Below are positions 1 through 9,432 of a stretch of 64,000 nt of DNA, piece after piece (position 1 is the stretch's first letter; every line of letters begins with the position of its first letter). Under the pieces are notes generated by a model. The model did no database searches. It saw only the letters and a program-made list of their open reading frames with translations, and was not told the origin of the DNA. The stretch is from Chara braunii (lineage: Eukaryota; Streptophyta; Charophyceae; Charales; Characeae). The stretch covers positions 334,475 to 398,474 of the forward strand of contig BFEA01000298.1 of assembly GCA_003427395.1 (NCBI GenBank), read 5' to 3'. The translations under genes and the position numbers were made by a program.

Positions 1-779
1 AAACTAAAAACACGGAGCACAACAGGCTAATCATTTCGTTTTACCTTTATCTTTTTTTTAATATAGGAAAACAAGTATCATAACGCACTAGGACAAACAT
101 AAAAATGTCACCACTATAAAACATCTCATATGATAAAACAAATTGACACATCATTTCACATATGATGGCAACAAAGGAAGAAATCAATGTGAATTCATAG
201 CACATATTTCATTAAGAAACTAATACTCTTATATGATAATGACAAACATCTCTACAATCATAGTCAACTGAACCAAGTACAATACATAGTCTTTCACCGC
301 ATGTAGAGACTATGTACTTGTATTTAAAAATGTGTGTGGGATAAAATACATACATCTAAAGTATTCGGTCTCCATTTTTCACTCCTTCAATACCCCTATA
401 ATATTTAATGTCTTTGTACACTACCTCAATAATACCATATAATTGTTTCTCCTTTTGCAAAATGTCTCATTACATCCTGCAAATCGTCTTGTATTTGCAC
501 CATGAAGGATCCCCACATAGTACACCAAACACCTATGCAACATGCTTCATCATCCATCGTTTTTTATCCCTTATTAATTTTACATTGACCTAAGTCACCA
601 CTCAATATCCTTAGATTACTTCCTCTCATAGTTCAATATTTTTATATCCAACTATACATGGTCTTCCTCAAGGTGCATAAGTATGCTTTATGAAACTATG
701 TTATTCCTCATAGCCACAATACTGCCCTGTATCTTGACTTGGTTGATAATACTCACGTGTTGTTCATCTCACTCTCGAA
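1..779. other. AT-rich non-coding DNA
   Basis: AT-rich sequence with only short chance reading frames. I see no exon-like block, RNA gene or terminal repeat in it. Confidence 0.6.
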
Positions 780-911
780 TAATCTTATATATCATTCCAC
801 TCTACCGTGTGTTGAAGATTCTCTTCTCCCTCGGGGGGCATTGCAATCTTATAGATCATTTCACTCTACTGTATGTTGAAAATTTTCTTCACTAAGGAGG
901 GGGGCATTGCG
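780..911. repeat. Two-copy tandem duplication of about 65 bp
   Basis: Two direct copies lie at about 780-843 and 846-911. Each starts with AATCTTATATATCATT or a close variant, continues through a CTCTAC-GTTGAA segment, and ends in GGGGGGCATTGC. They differ at several bases and by a small insertion, so the duplication is not recent. Confidence 0.75.
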
Positions 912-1019
912 TGCGCTTCGTTATAGTGGGACACTCTTGTCGACTACTTCACCATTGGATCTGACAAGAAAAAAACATTGAGCGTTAAGCGTGTCCATCT
1001 AATGCAAACACGGTCTTGA

Positions 1020-1250
1020 TGGGGTTGATAGGATTGGTCGAACGCCTTCCGAAGGGGTCCCGTACGTTCGGGCGTTCGGGTTCGGGCGTTCGGCCCGTCC
1101 CAAAAACAGGCAACCCTGTATATATATATCGTCATATATAGGGTTGCCAGACCGAACGTACGGAGACCCCTAAGCTGACCCCAGAACGTTCGGGCGTTCG
1201 AGTCCCCGTACGAGGCCCGAACCTGAAGGGGTTTGGACCCCGCAAAAAAA
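1020..1250. repeat. GC-rich palindromic repeat, copy 1
   Basis: This is a GC-rich island in AT-rich DNA. It is built from CGTTCGGG-type units; the phrase CGTTCGGGCGTTCGGG is followed by GGCCCGTCCCAAA. A central AT-rich hinge around TATATATATA is flanked by inverted segments: AGGCAACCCTGTATATA on one side and TATATAGGGTTGCC on the other. Beyond these come further GAACGTTCGGGCGTTCG units. The whole can fold into an imperfect hairpin. No coding sense was found. It may be a foldback element. Confidence 0.65.
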
Positions 1251-1339
1251 TATTTTGGCACCTAAATATTGTTATTTGTTTCTGAATTGTTTTTTGTGAG
1301 TGCTTTGAGATGTAGGGTACCTCCCTCTAAATTTTGACA

Positions 1340-1610
1340 CCATTCTGCTTAGCCAAATCGACAAAGATGGTGGTGTCAATACTTGCTTGGCCACTCTGTA
1401 ATTTGTTTTTTCTCTCTTTTCACTTTTTGTTTTTCCTTTATTTCGGGGCATAAACAAAATTATTATTTTTTCAAACTTTATTTGTAGATTCTCTATTATG
1501 TAATATACATATATATAAATTTTCATGGCATTTCTCACAGCCCAAAAAAAATGAAAAATCGCCAAAGATGGCGGTGTCAAAAACGTGCTCGCCCACTCAA
1601 TAATTTCATT
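1340..1610. repeat. Diverged direct repeat around a CAAAGATGGYGGTGTCAA core
   Basis: The phrase CAAAGATGGTGGTGTCAA (about 1362) recurs as CAAAGATGGCGGTGTCAA (about 1562). Each is followed by a similar GCTYGCCCACTC segment. The intervening sequence is AT-rich. This is probably an old tandem duplication of about 200 bp. Confidence 0.55.
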
Positions 1611-1674
1611 CTCGTTTTATTTTTTGTAATTGTCATTATTATTATTTATTTTTAGTATTTTATTTTTATTTCAA

Positions 1675-1864
1675 NNNNNNNNNNNNNNNNNNNNNNNNNN
1701 NNNNNNNNNNNNNNNNNNNNNNNNNNNNNNNNNNNNNNNNNNNNNNNNNNNNNNNNNNNNNNNNNNNNNNNNNNNNNNNNNNNNNNNNNNNNNNNNNNNN
1801 NNNNNNNNNNNNNNNNNNNNNNNNNNNNNNNNNNNNNNNNNNNNNNNNNNNNNNNNNNNNNNNN
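1675..1864. other. Assembly gap (190 N)
   Basis: Run of Ns flanked by AT-rich sequence on the left and the second GC-rich palindromic repeat on the right. Reading frames drawn through it have no meaning. Confidence 0.99.
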
Positions 1865-1874
1865 TTTTTTTTTT

Positions 1875-1975
1875 GTCCGTGTTTGGCCGAACGCCCGAAC
1901 GCATCGAGAGGGGGTGCCGAACGTTCGGGCGTTCGGGTTCGGGCGTTCGGCCTGTCCCAAATGCCGGCAACTTTG
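1875..1975. repeat. GC-rich palindromic repeat, copy 2
   Basis: It repeats the core of the 1.0-1.25 kb block: GAACGTTCGGGCGTTCGG, then TTCGGGCGTTCGGCC and a GTCCCAAA tail, ending in a TATATA run. The left part is lost in or near the gap. The two copies share order and spacing, so they belong to one repeat family or are the two arms of one element. Confidence 0.65.
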
Positions 1976-2309
1976 TATATATATATATATATATTTGTTA
2001 CTTGTCGATGTCGCTCTATGTCGTCGTTCTTATGTGAATGTCATTAGGATATAGAGGTATAACGCCAACTAGCTAAGCACCCGCGGTGCGGGCCATGTCT
2101 GCAAAAATAAGAAATGTTTTAGGCAACCTGATACGGATCGCTCGCATAAACTGAGACAAACTTAAAAAAAAAAAAAAACGAATTATAAGGTAATAAAAAA
2201 TAGCCTAAGATTGACTACGAAGTCAAAGTTTAATTGACGAATATCTTAGCGTCCATGATGTAGGCGGTGTGGGCTACGCCCGCAACCAAAACTACCGAAA
2301 CGGTAAAAA

Positions 2310-4606
2310 AGGTACCATAGAGTAGAGGAGAGTGTCGTAGAGTGTCGTAGAGTAGAGTAAAGTAAAATATAATAGAGTGTCTTCGACTAGAGTAGAGTGA
2401 CGTAGAGTAGAATATTGTAGAGTATCCTAGAATAATGTAAAGTGGGTAGAGTAGAGTAGAGTGTCGTAGAGTACAGTAAAGTAGAGTTGAGTGGCGTGTA
2501 GTATCATAAAGTAGAATATAGTAGAGTAAAGTGTCGTAGAGTAGAGTGTCGTAGAGTAGAGTGTCGTCGAATAGAGTGTCGTAGAGTAAAGTACAGTACA
2601 GTACAGTACAGTCGAGTAGAGTAGATTTTTATAGAGTGTCATAGAGTACAAAAAGTGTCGTAGAGTAGAGTAGAGTAAAGTAGATGTCGTAGAGTATCGT
2701 ATAATATCGTAGAGTACTGTGTCGTAGAGTGTCCGAGAGTAGAGTAGAGTACAGTAAAGTACAGTAGAGTAGAGTAGAGTAGAGCAGAGAAGAGTACAGT
2801 AGAGTGTTATAAAGTGTCGTAGAGTAAAGTAGAGGGTCGTAAAGTCTCGTTGAGTAGAGCAGAGTGTCGTAGAGTGGAGAAGAGTATAGTGTTGTAGAGT
2901 AGAGTACAGTAGCCTCGAGTGTTGTGGAGTAAAGTAAAATGTCATAGAGTAGAGTACAGTACAGTGTCGTAGAGTAGAGAAGAGTGTCCTACATTGTCGT
3001 AGAGTAGAAAATAGTGTTGTAGAGTAGAGTAGAGTAGAGTAAAGTAGAGTAGAGTAAAGTAGAGTAAAATAGAGTGTCGTATAGTAGAGTAAAGTGTTGT
3101 AGAGTAAAGTGTCGTAGAGTAAAGTAGAGTATTGTAGAGTAGAGTGTCGTAGAGTAGAGTGTTGTAAAGTGTCTTAAAGTAGAGTGGAGTGTAGTAGAGT
3201 AGAGTGTAGTAGGGTAGAGTGTAATAGACAAAAATATAGTAGAGTAGAGTAGAGTAGAGTGGATAAAGTAGAGTAAAGTAGAGTGAAGTAGAGTAGAGTA
3301 GAGTAGAGTAGAGTAGAGTAGAGTAGAGTAGGGTAGAGTGTCATAGAGTAAAGTAGAATCTCGTGCCGTAGAGTGTCGTAGAGTGTCAGAGACTATAAAA
3401 GAGTGTCAGTGACCATGTCGTAGAGTAGAGTAGAGTGTCGGAGAGTAAAGTCTTGTAGATTCGAGTACGGTACAGTACAGTACTAGTGTAGAGTTTCGAA
3501 AAACAGAGTAGAGTAGAGTACAATGTCGTAGAGTAGAGAGTTATAGACTAGAGTAGAGTTGAGTAGAGCACTTTGTCGTAGAGCAGAGTGTCGTAGAGCA
3601 GAGTAAAGTAGGGTAGAATGTCATAGAGTGTCGCAGAGTACAATAGAGTAGATTGTCGTAAAGTAGAGTACAATATCATAGAGTAGAGTAGAGTAAAGTG
3701 TCGTAGAGTAAAGTAGAGTGAAGTGTCATAGAGTAGAGTAAAGTAGAGTGTCGTGGAGTAGAGTTAAGTGTCGTAGAGTAAACTCGGAGTAGAGTGTCCT
3801 AGAGTAGAGTAAATTATAGTAGAGTTGAGTATCGTGGAATGTCGTGGAGTGTCATGGAGCATCGTAGAGTATCGTAAAGTGTCGTAAAGTGTCGTAAAGT
3901 ATCGTAAAGTAAAGTAGAGTAGAATGTCGTCGAGTAGAGTAAACGTAGAGTGTTGTAAAATAGAGTCTTATAGAGTGTAATAAAGTAGAGTAGAGTAGAG
4001 TAGAGAAATGTAGAGTGGGTAGAGTAGAGTATAGTGTCGTAGAGTAGAGCAAAGGGTCGTAGAGTGTCATATAATGTCGTAGAGTAGAGCAGAGTACCCT
4101 AAAGCGCCGCAGAGTATAGTAGAGTCGATTGTCGTATAGTAGAGCACAGTCTCGTAGAGTAGAGTACAGTAGAATGTCGTAGAGTAAAATAGAGTAGAGT
4201 GAAGTGTCGTAGAGTAGAGTAGACTGTCGTAAAGTAGAGTAAACTGTCGCTGAGTGTCGTAGAGTAGAGTCGAGTGTCGTAGAGTCTTGTCGAGTGTCGT
4301 ACAGTAGAGTAGAGTAGGTAGAGTAGAGTAGGTAGAGTAGAGTACAATAGAGTAAAGTAAAGTAGAGTGGAGTATAGTAGAGGAGAATATAGTACAGTAA
4401 AGTATAGTGTCGTAGAATACAGTATAGTAGAGTATAGTAGAGTAGAGTTGAGTAGTGTAGAGTGTCGTAGAGTAGAGTTGTCTAGAGTGTCGTAGTGTCA
4501 TAGAGTACATAAGAATGTCGTAGAGTGTTGTAGACCAGAGTAAAGTAGAGTACAGTGTCGTAGAGTAGAGCCAAGTGTCCTAGAGTAGAGTAGAGTGACA
4601 CAAAGT
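2310..4606. repeat. AGAGT-type short-period satellite array, about 2.3 kb
   Basis: A long imperfect array based on the 5-mer AGAGT (GTAGA on the same strand). It is mixed with the 10-mer GTGTCGTAGA and variants such as TACAGTACAG and AAAGT. The period is mostly 5 or 10 bp with frequent point changes. ACTCT/ACTCTACGAC contains no stop codon, so the minus strand shows long meaningless Tyr/Ser/Leu/Thr-rich frames (for example at 2427-2945 and 4067-4510). The array ends abruptly near 4606, where ordinary sequence resumes. Confidence 0.9.
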
Positions 4607-4699
4607 GTAGCAACCCCTCATCTTTCGTCTCTCTTCTCCTTCTATGATCCATATACCTTTCTCTGAGAGTCAAAGGTCTTTCACCCTCTAACGAGCTAT

Positions 4700-5215
4700 T
4701 ACTCGCGCACATGATCAAAAGCGTTGTCATTGATGTGTGACCTCTCTCTCGTAGTAATGATTATATTGCGAATGTCTACTATGCTATTGTTATTCCTCAT
4801 TTCCTGGTTTTTTTCCTTCTTTGGATTTTACTATGCACCTTACTTGTTTGCCCTCTTTTCATGTTGTCTTTGTGGACTAATGTTGGTTTTTATAGGTCCT
4901 CACGCATGACGTTGGGAAACTGAGGTTTTGTAGCATATTCATGCAAGTACTACTGAAATGTTATTGTCATGATCAAAAGTGTTTTCTTGATCCCTTTTTG
5001 TTAGTTACGTTTACATTACAAATAATTACGATGCTATCATTGTTCCTCCTCTATTTCCTCATTTTCCTTCCTCCTTTTCTATTGTACAACCTCCTTGTTT
5101 GCCCTCCTTTCGGATTGTCTTTGTTGACTAATGTTGGTTGTTATAGTAGATCCTGGTGCGTGACGTTGAGAGGTTGAGATTTTGCATCATACTCATGCAA
5201 GCGCTAATGAAACAT
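4700..5215. repeat. Two-copy tandem duplication of about 255 bp
   Basis: Copy 1 starts near 4709 and copy 2 near 4970, both with CATGATCAAAAG. Both contain a C-rich/T-rich segment with TTCCTCATTT or TTCCTCCTCT, then TTTGCCCTC, then ACTAATGTTGGTT. Both end with GCRTGACGTTG and TCATGCAAG. Divergence is substantial (roughly a quarter of positions by eye). No protein is recognisable, although short chance hydrophobic frames cross it. Confidence 0.7.
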
Positions 5216-5272
5216 TATTCTCGGTGTGGGTTATAACGCATGCATATACACATTTTTATCGGAAACATAAAA

Positions 5273-5386
5273 GTCGTCACCTTCATAACCGCAATTCTTG
5301 CAAAGAACTCTTTTAGGATTTCTTAAGTTGCTTCTACCATTAAATTGTAGTTATGAAGGTGACCCTATTGCCATGAAGGTGACGAC
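5273..5386. repeat. Inverted repeat with 14-bp arms
   Basis: GTCGTCACCTTCAT at 5273 is exactly complementary to ATGAAGGTGACGAC at about 5373-5386. A second inner copy, ATGAAGGTGAC, lies near 5354. The arms enclose about 85 bp. This may be a small foldback or MITE remnant. No target-site duplication was identified. Confidence 0.6.
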
Positions 5387-5439
5387 TCTTAAGTTGCATT
5401 TCAACATCAATGACGTGGTATACGCATCTCTTTTAGGAT

Positions 5440-5797
5440 TGTAGTTCTTGCACGAATGCTTATATTGGTTTTCTACGTGTGCATAATTGACTTTTCTCAA
5501 ATAATTGTGACGTCAGACTTCAGGGGGTGTATTTTTGCAAAGCCATAGATTGTATTAATCAATTTTTAACTCTCAATATTTGATGCATATACTTCATCAT
5601 ACAAAATACATTCTCTTAAATATACTATTCTACTTCGAAGATACATATAACAACCATGTAATATAATTTTCCACTTTTTTATTTGCACCTCCTTTTACTA
5701 GGCAATAATCACTATTGTCTCTTACCATTTTTTCTCCCCCTTCACGACTTTCGATTATAAGGTTGGACTATTTTTCTTTCTTTCTTTTATTTTTTTC

Positions 5798-5832
<35 letters not shown>

Positions 5833-6560
5833 GCTATTGACTAGTTCTCACGGTTGAGTTTGTTTATCCCATAGATATCGTGAAAGTTTTTTTTTTTACG
5901 TCCAGATAGTTGCATCCTACGTACATCGGGTGGTTTCAACTTCTCAAAAGCAAAAATATTGTCCAGCGATCTGAACTCATATTCGCGTCTTTGTAATTAT
6001 GATATAAACATAGTTGTTATATCAGAATTGTGCTTATCAATTATGATAGCGTATTCATGTTCACAAAAACACTTCCTACGTATGTAGTTGTTTTGATTGA
6101 CATGCATGTATTATGCTTTGTAGTACCTAACTTTGTTTATTCTCAATAATTTTTTTTTTTTTTCGGTAGCGCTAACTTTATTTTAATTTTGTGTCTTTCT
6201 AGTTGATGTTGTCGAGCACATCGGTCCCGTAGGGGACCCTCCCGACCGTGTCAAGCGAGATTTTGCAGGACTTTTATTGAAAGGGAGTTTTCGCTTCACC
6301 GTTTAAGTGCGTCAGCCTCACCTCTCGTGAACCCCTACGACAAGATAAGGATCACGCGAGACACAACTTACCTATGCCCAAGGGGTTGTCACCACCCTTG
6401 GACAGACGTATCCCCACCGAACTACCGAACCACGTATAAAAGTTACTCAAATGCAATCGCAGAGGTGGCCCACCCGAGCACGTTTCTCGTTTGTTATAGT
6501 ATACAGAATATGTGCAGTCGAACGTCCTAATCGGACCCATAAGTGAATTGACGCTCTGGG
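5440..6560. other. AT-rich non-coding DNA with a (TG)n microsatellite
   Basis: Mostly AT-rich sequence. A perfect TG run lies at about 5803-5830, and poly(T) runs lie near 5887 and 6150. A moderately GC-rich patch at 6200-6530 has only short frames and no recognisable domain. Confidence 0.5.
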
Positions 6561-6561
6561 G

Positions 6562-6630
6562 ATTGATCTCCCAAAAGAGAATTTGCACCGGATTACTAGG
6601 ACGGTCTATCTAACCACTCGATATCCTTCA
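6562..6630 (-). repeat. Possible tRNA-derived SINE fragment
   Basis: Read on the minus strand, GAGTGGTTAGATAG resembles an RNA polymerase III A box. About 30 bases later GGTGCAAATTCTC resembles a B box. The acceptor arms do not pair well, so a functional tRNA is unlikely. Confidence 0.35.
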
Positions 6631-6639
6631 AAAAAATAA

Positions 6640-7900
6640 AATCAAACTTTAAACGTAAATCTCGCATAGTCTCATTTTCACATGCGACCCGTAACCTTTT
6701 GACAACCGAAATAGGTGGGCATCGCGCATGAGACTCTGAATAAATGTCGTTGCGACGTCGGCCAGTCACAAGGATGGCGTGTCATATGCTCCTCATGATC
6801 ATGTGACCCTCAATGATTTTGGGGATCACTTTCGACGCTCAAGCGTCGGTTGACACGTGTCTGAACATGTTAGTCCCTTCACGATTGACAATAGAGAACG
6901 CGATTAGGAAACCTTCTCTCTTATGGTCCATGCGTGAATGAGAGGTAGGCAAACTTCAATTTTTTTAGGCGGAAGAACTCCCATAGTCTATGGGACGTGG
7001 CTCCATTTTCGCAGGCATTCGTACAGGTTAAGGGATTTAACTTTGACAACCGTCAAAGACCTTAACATCCAATTATTAAAAAAAAAAAAAAAAAAAAAAA
7101 AAGGGAATCTCCCAATTCTTTTTTTAAATACAAATTTACTCAAATCTTACCCACAGTTAACATAGATCGCGTGAATGCATAAAATATAAATACAACGGGG
7201 TTATAGGACACGAGGCGATCACTCTTACAATCACAGTATGACTCTCTTCAAAATATACACATGACTATGGGCAAAGTCAAATTCAAACATCAACTCACAA
7301 AACATACATGCAATCACACCAAAGATTTTTAACATCAATAGACCACGCATTACACGAGGTCAACTTTAACCACTCTTTGCATTCACACCCCTTGCCTTAT
7401 TCACACAAGCTTCAACCTCTGTTCAGCCTTTCAAAATAAAACACCCCGTCTTTTTTAAATGACAATTTAATAAAAGTTCAGGTAAAAAAACAACGAAAAA
7501 ATTCAACCTACAGGGGCTAGGGTCTTAGGTTAAGTGGCGAGAATGGGTTAGAGTTGAGCCCAAAAATCGACACGTTATCAAGAGATAACAGAAAACGATC
7601 CTCATAAGATCTGCTAAAACTAGTCATGGAAAGACATGTTGCACAACACAGACCAATTATCAAGGTTAACTTTAAATACATGAAAAGTAAATCCTCATAT
7701 CACGTCTCACTCCAACCTTCGCAAAACTAAGTCTGAACTTAACTCCGTATGATATCAGAGATCAAGGAAAATTTCGAGAACATCTCCCCTATATTTAGGA
7801 TAGATCGTAAAAGTTTCTCCCTCAAAATTAATCTAACTTCTTGAAACTGAAAAAATATCGACAGCAATATACTAAACTAAATACAATATTAAACAACAAT
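6640..7900. other. Non-coding DNA with a poly(A) run
   Basis: AT-rich sequence with no supported gene. A poly(A) run of about 24 bases at 7078-7102 could mark the end of an old retroposed element, but no recognisable body precedes it. Confidence 0.5.
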
Positions 7901-7904
7901 TTTT

Positions 7905-8400
7905 GACTTTACAACGTCAAATTCCGTTTAACTCTTTGATTTAGTAAAAAACTTAAGCATCACTCTCTTTAGAAAGGTAAGTTTTCCAAATTTATATTAA
8001 GCCATATATGAACTTAAAGACATAACTTAAATTATGCGAAAACAAAAGTCTACTAACTCTTTAGATTTGTAGAAATTTTGGCATCACTCTCTCTATAGAA
8101 AGCGTTTTATCAAATTTTGTACAAAGCTAAATACAAATTCTAACTTCTCCTAGAAAGGTAAGTTTCTCATATTCTTAGTTTCTCATATTCTTAGTTTCTC
8201 ATATTCTTACTAAGTTCCGATATGAAACTCATACAAAGTTCGAATACGTAAAAACAAAAAATTGACTAACTCATTGGATTTGTAGAAATTTTAGCAATAC
8301 TCCCCTTGGAGAAAGTGTTTTTTTAAATTTTATATAAAACCAAATATAAGAAATAAACTTAACTCTAAAGATGTTGAAATTGAACTAACTCCTATGGCTC
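7905..8400. repeat. Degenerate tandem units plus a 16-bp triplication
   Basis: Three diverged units (starting near 7930, 8055 and 8270) each contain an ACTAACTCTTTRGATTTGTAG-like segment. A GCATCACTCTC segment and an AAATTTT(G/A)TA segment follow. Between units two and three, TAGTTTCTCATATTCT occurs three times in tandem (about 8161-8211). This block abuts the hairpin-motif array on its right. Confidence 0.55.
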
Positions 8401-8583
8401 AAGCATATATAGCGAGCATCTAAGCAACTACCTATCAGAAGACAACTCAGACCAGACTTACAATCAAACAAACACATACACCAACGTAAGTCTTTCAGAA
8501 AACTGTTATATTATTTTTCATGTAAGTAGTTTGTTAAACCTTAAGTCGATTAACCCTTTATCCCGTCTTACATAGGGCATTGA

Positions 8584-9432
8584 GTCAGACCATTCATCTA
8601 AGAAACAATCACAAATGTTTTACCTTAGTTATACACGAACAAGTTGCACAACTACTTCTCTCTTCATTGGACATGTGACATGACTATTCATCTTAGAAAC
8701 AATGTCTGGTCAATCTTGAACTATTTAATGGTCGAGTCACATATATATAGATAGATAAATAGATATATAGATATATGAGCTTAGTGCTCAAAGTTTGCGC
8801 AGGACAAGGTCATTCATCTTAGAAACAATGCTCAGTCGACCCATATTACCTTAAGTTACAACTCTTAGTTGTACTGTTTTGCTTTGTGATAAGGCAATAG
8901 CCAGGTCATTCATCTTAGAAACAATGTTCGACTAACCTTGTTCGCATAGATATATTTGTAAATAATAAAAGTATGGTCTTATTTTCAGTTCTCATTAGGT
9001 GAGTGTGGCCTCATACTAGACCGTTCATCTTAGAAACACTGTTTAGTATTTTGGTATGAAGGTCTCTCATAATAAACATCCAAAGAGTTGAGTCGTTTAT
9101 CTTAGAAACAATGATCAACCTTTTTTTCTTAAAAAAAAAAAAGAGTTATCTGGGTTATTCATCTTAGAAACAATATATAGAGTCTGTTCAAAAACCACCT
9201 TGAAATAAACAGCGGTCAGACCATTCATTTTAGAAACAATATCTGACCCTGAAAGTTCAAGTAAACAAACCCCGAAGAAACAACAACTAATTTATTCATC
9301 TTATAAACAATGTTTGATTGTAGAGAAAACAGGTAAAAAAACAAAACCATTCATCTTATAAACAATGTTTGGTCCTCTAGAAAAAAAAAAAAAAAAAAAG
9401 ATTAGACCATTCATCTTATAAACAATGTCCGA
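8584..9432 (+). repeat. Array of eleven spaced hairpin motifs with a conserved loop
   Basis: The core CATTCATCTTAGAAACAATG, or a close variant, occurs eleven times. Starts are at about 8591, 8685, 8811, 8907, 9022, 9094, 9156, 9222, 9293, 9348 and 9408, with spacing of 55-126 bp. CATT and AATG pair around the loop CATCTTAGAAAC. The flanking bases differ from copy to copy but are often complementary: GGTCAGA with TCTGACC at copy 8, ATACTA with TTAGTAT at copy 5, GTTGA with TCAAC at copy 6, and TGAC with GTCA at copy 2. Copy 7 changes CATT...AATG to TATT...AATA, which keeps the pair. Copies 1 and 10 show little flanking complementarity. The DNA between motifs is unrelated, unlike an ordinary tandem repeat. 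No function is known to me. Confidence 0.7.

Noticed and set aside
2427-4730. Long minus-strand frames rich in Tyr, Leu, Ser and Thr
   Set aside because: They are produced by the stop-free AGAGT satellite read in any frame. No start context or non-repetitive part is present.
8584-9432. CRISPR-like array
   Set aside because: Repeats are spaced, but the intervals vary from about 35 to 105 bases of non-uniform sequence. The host is eukaryotic, and no cas genes are present.
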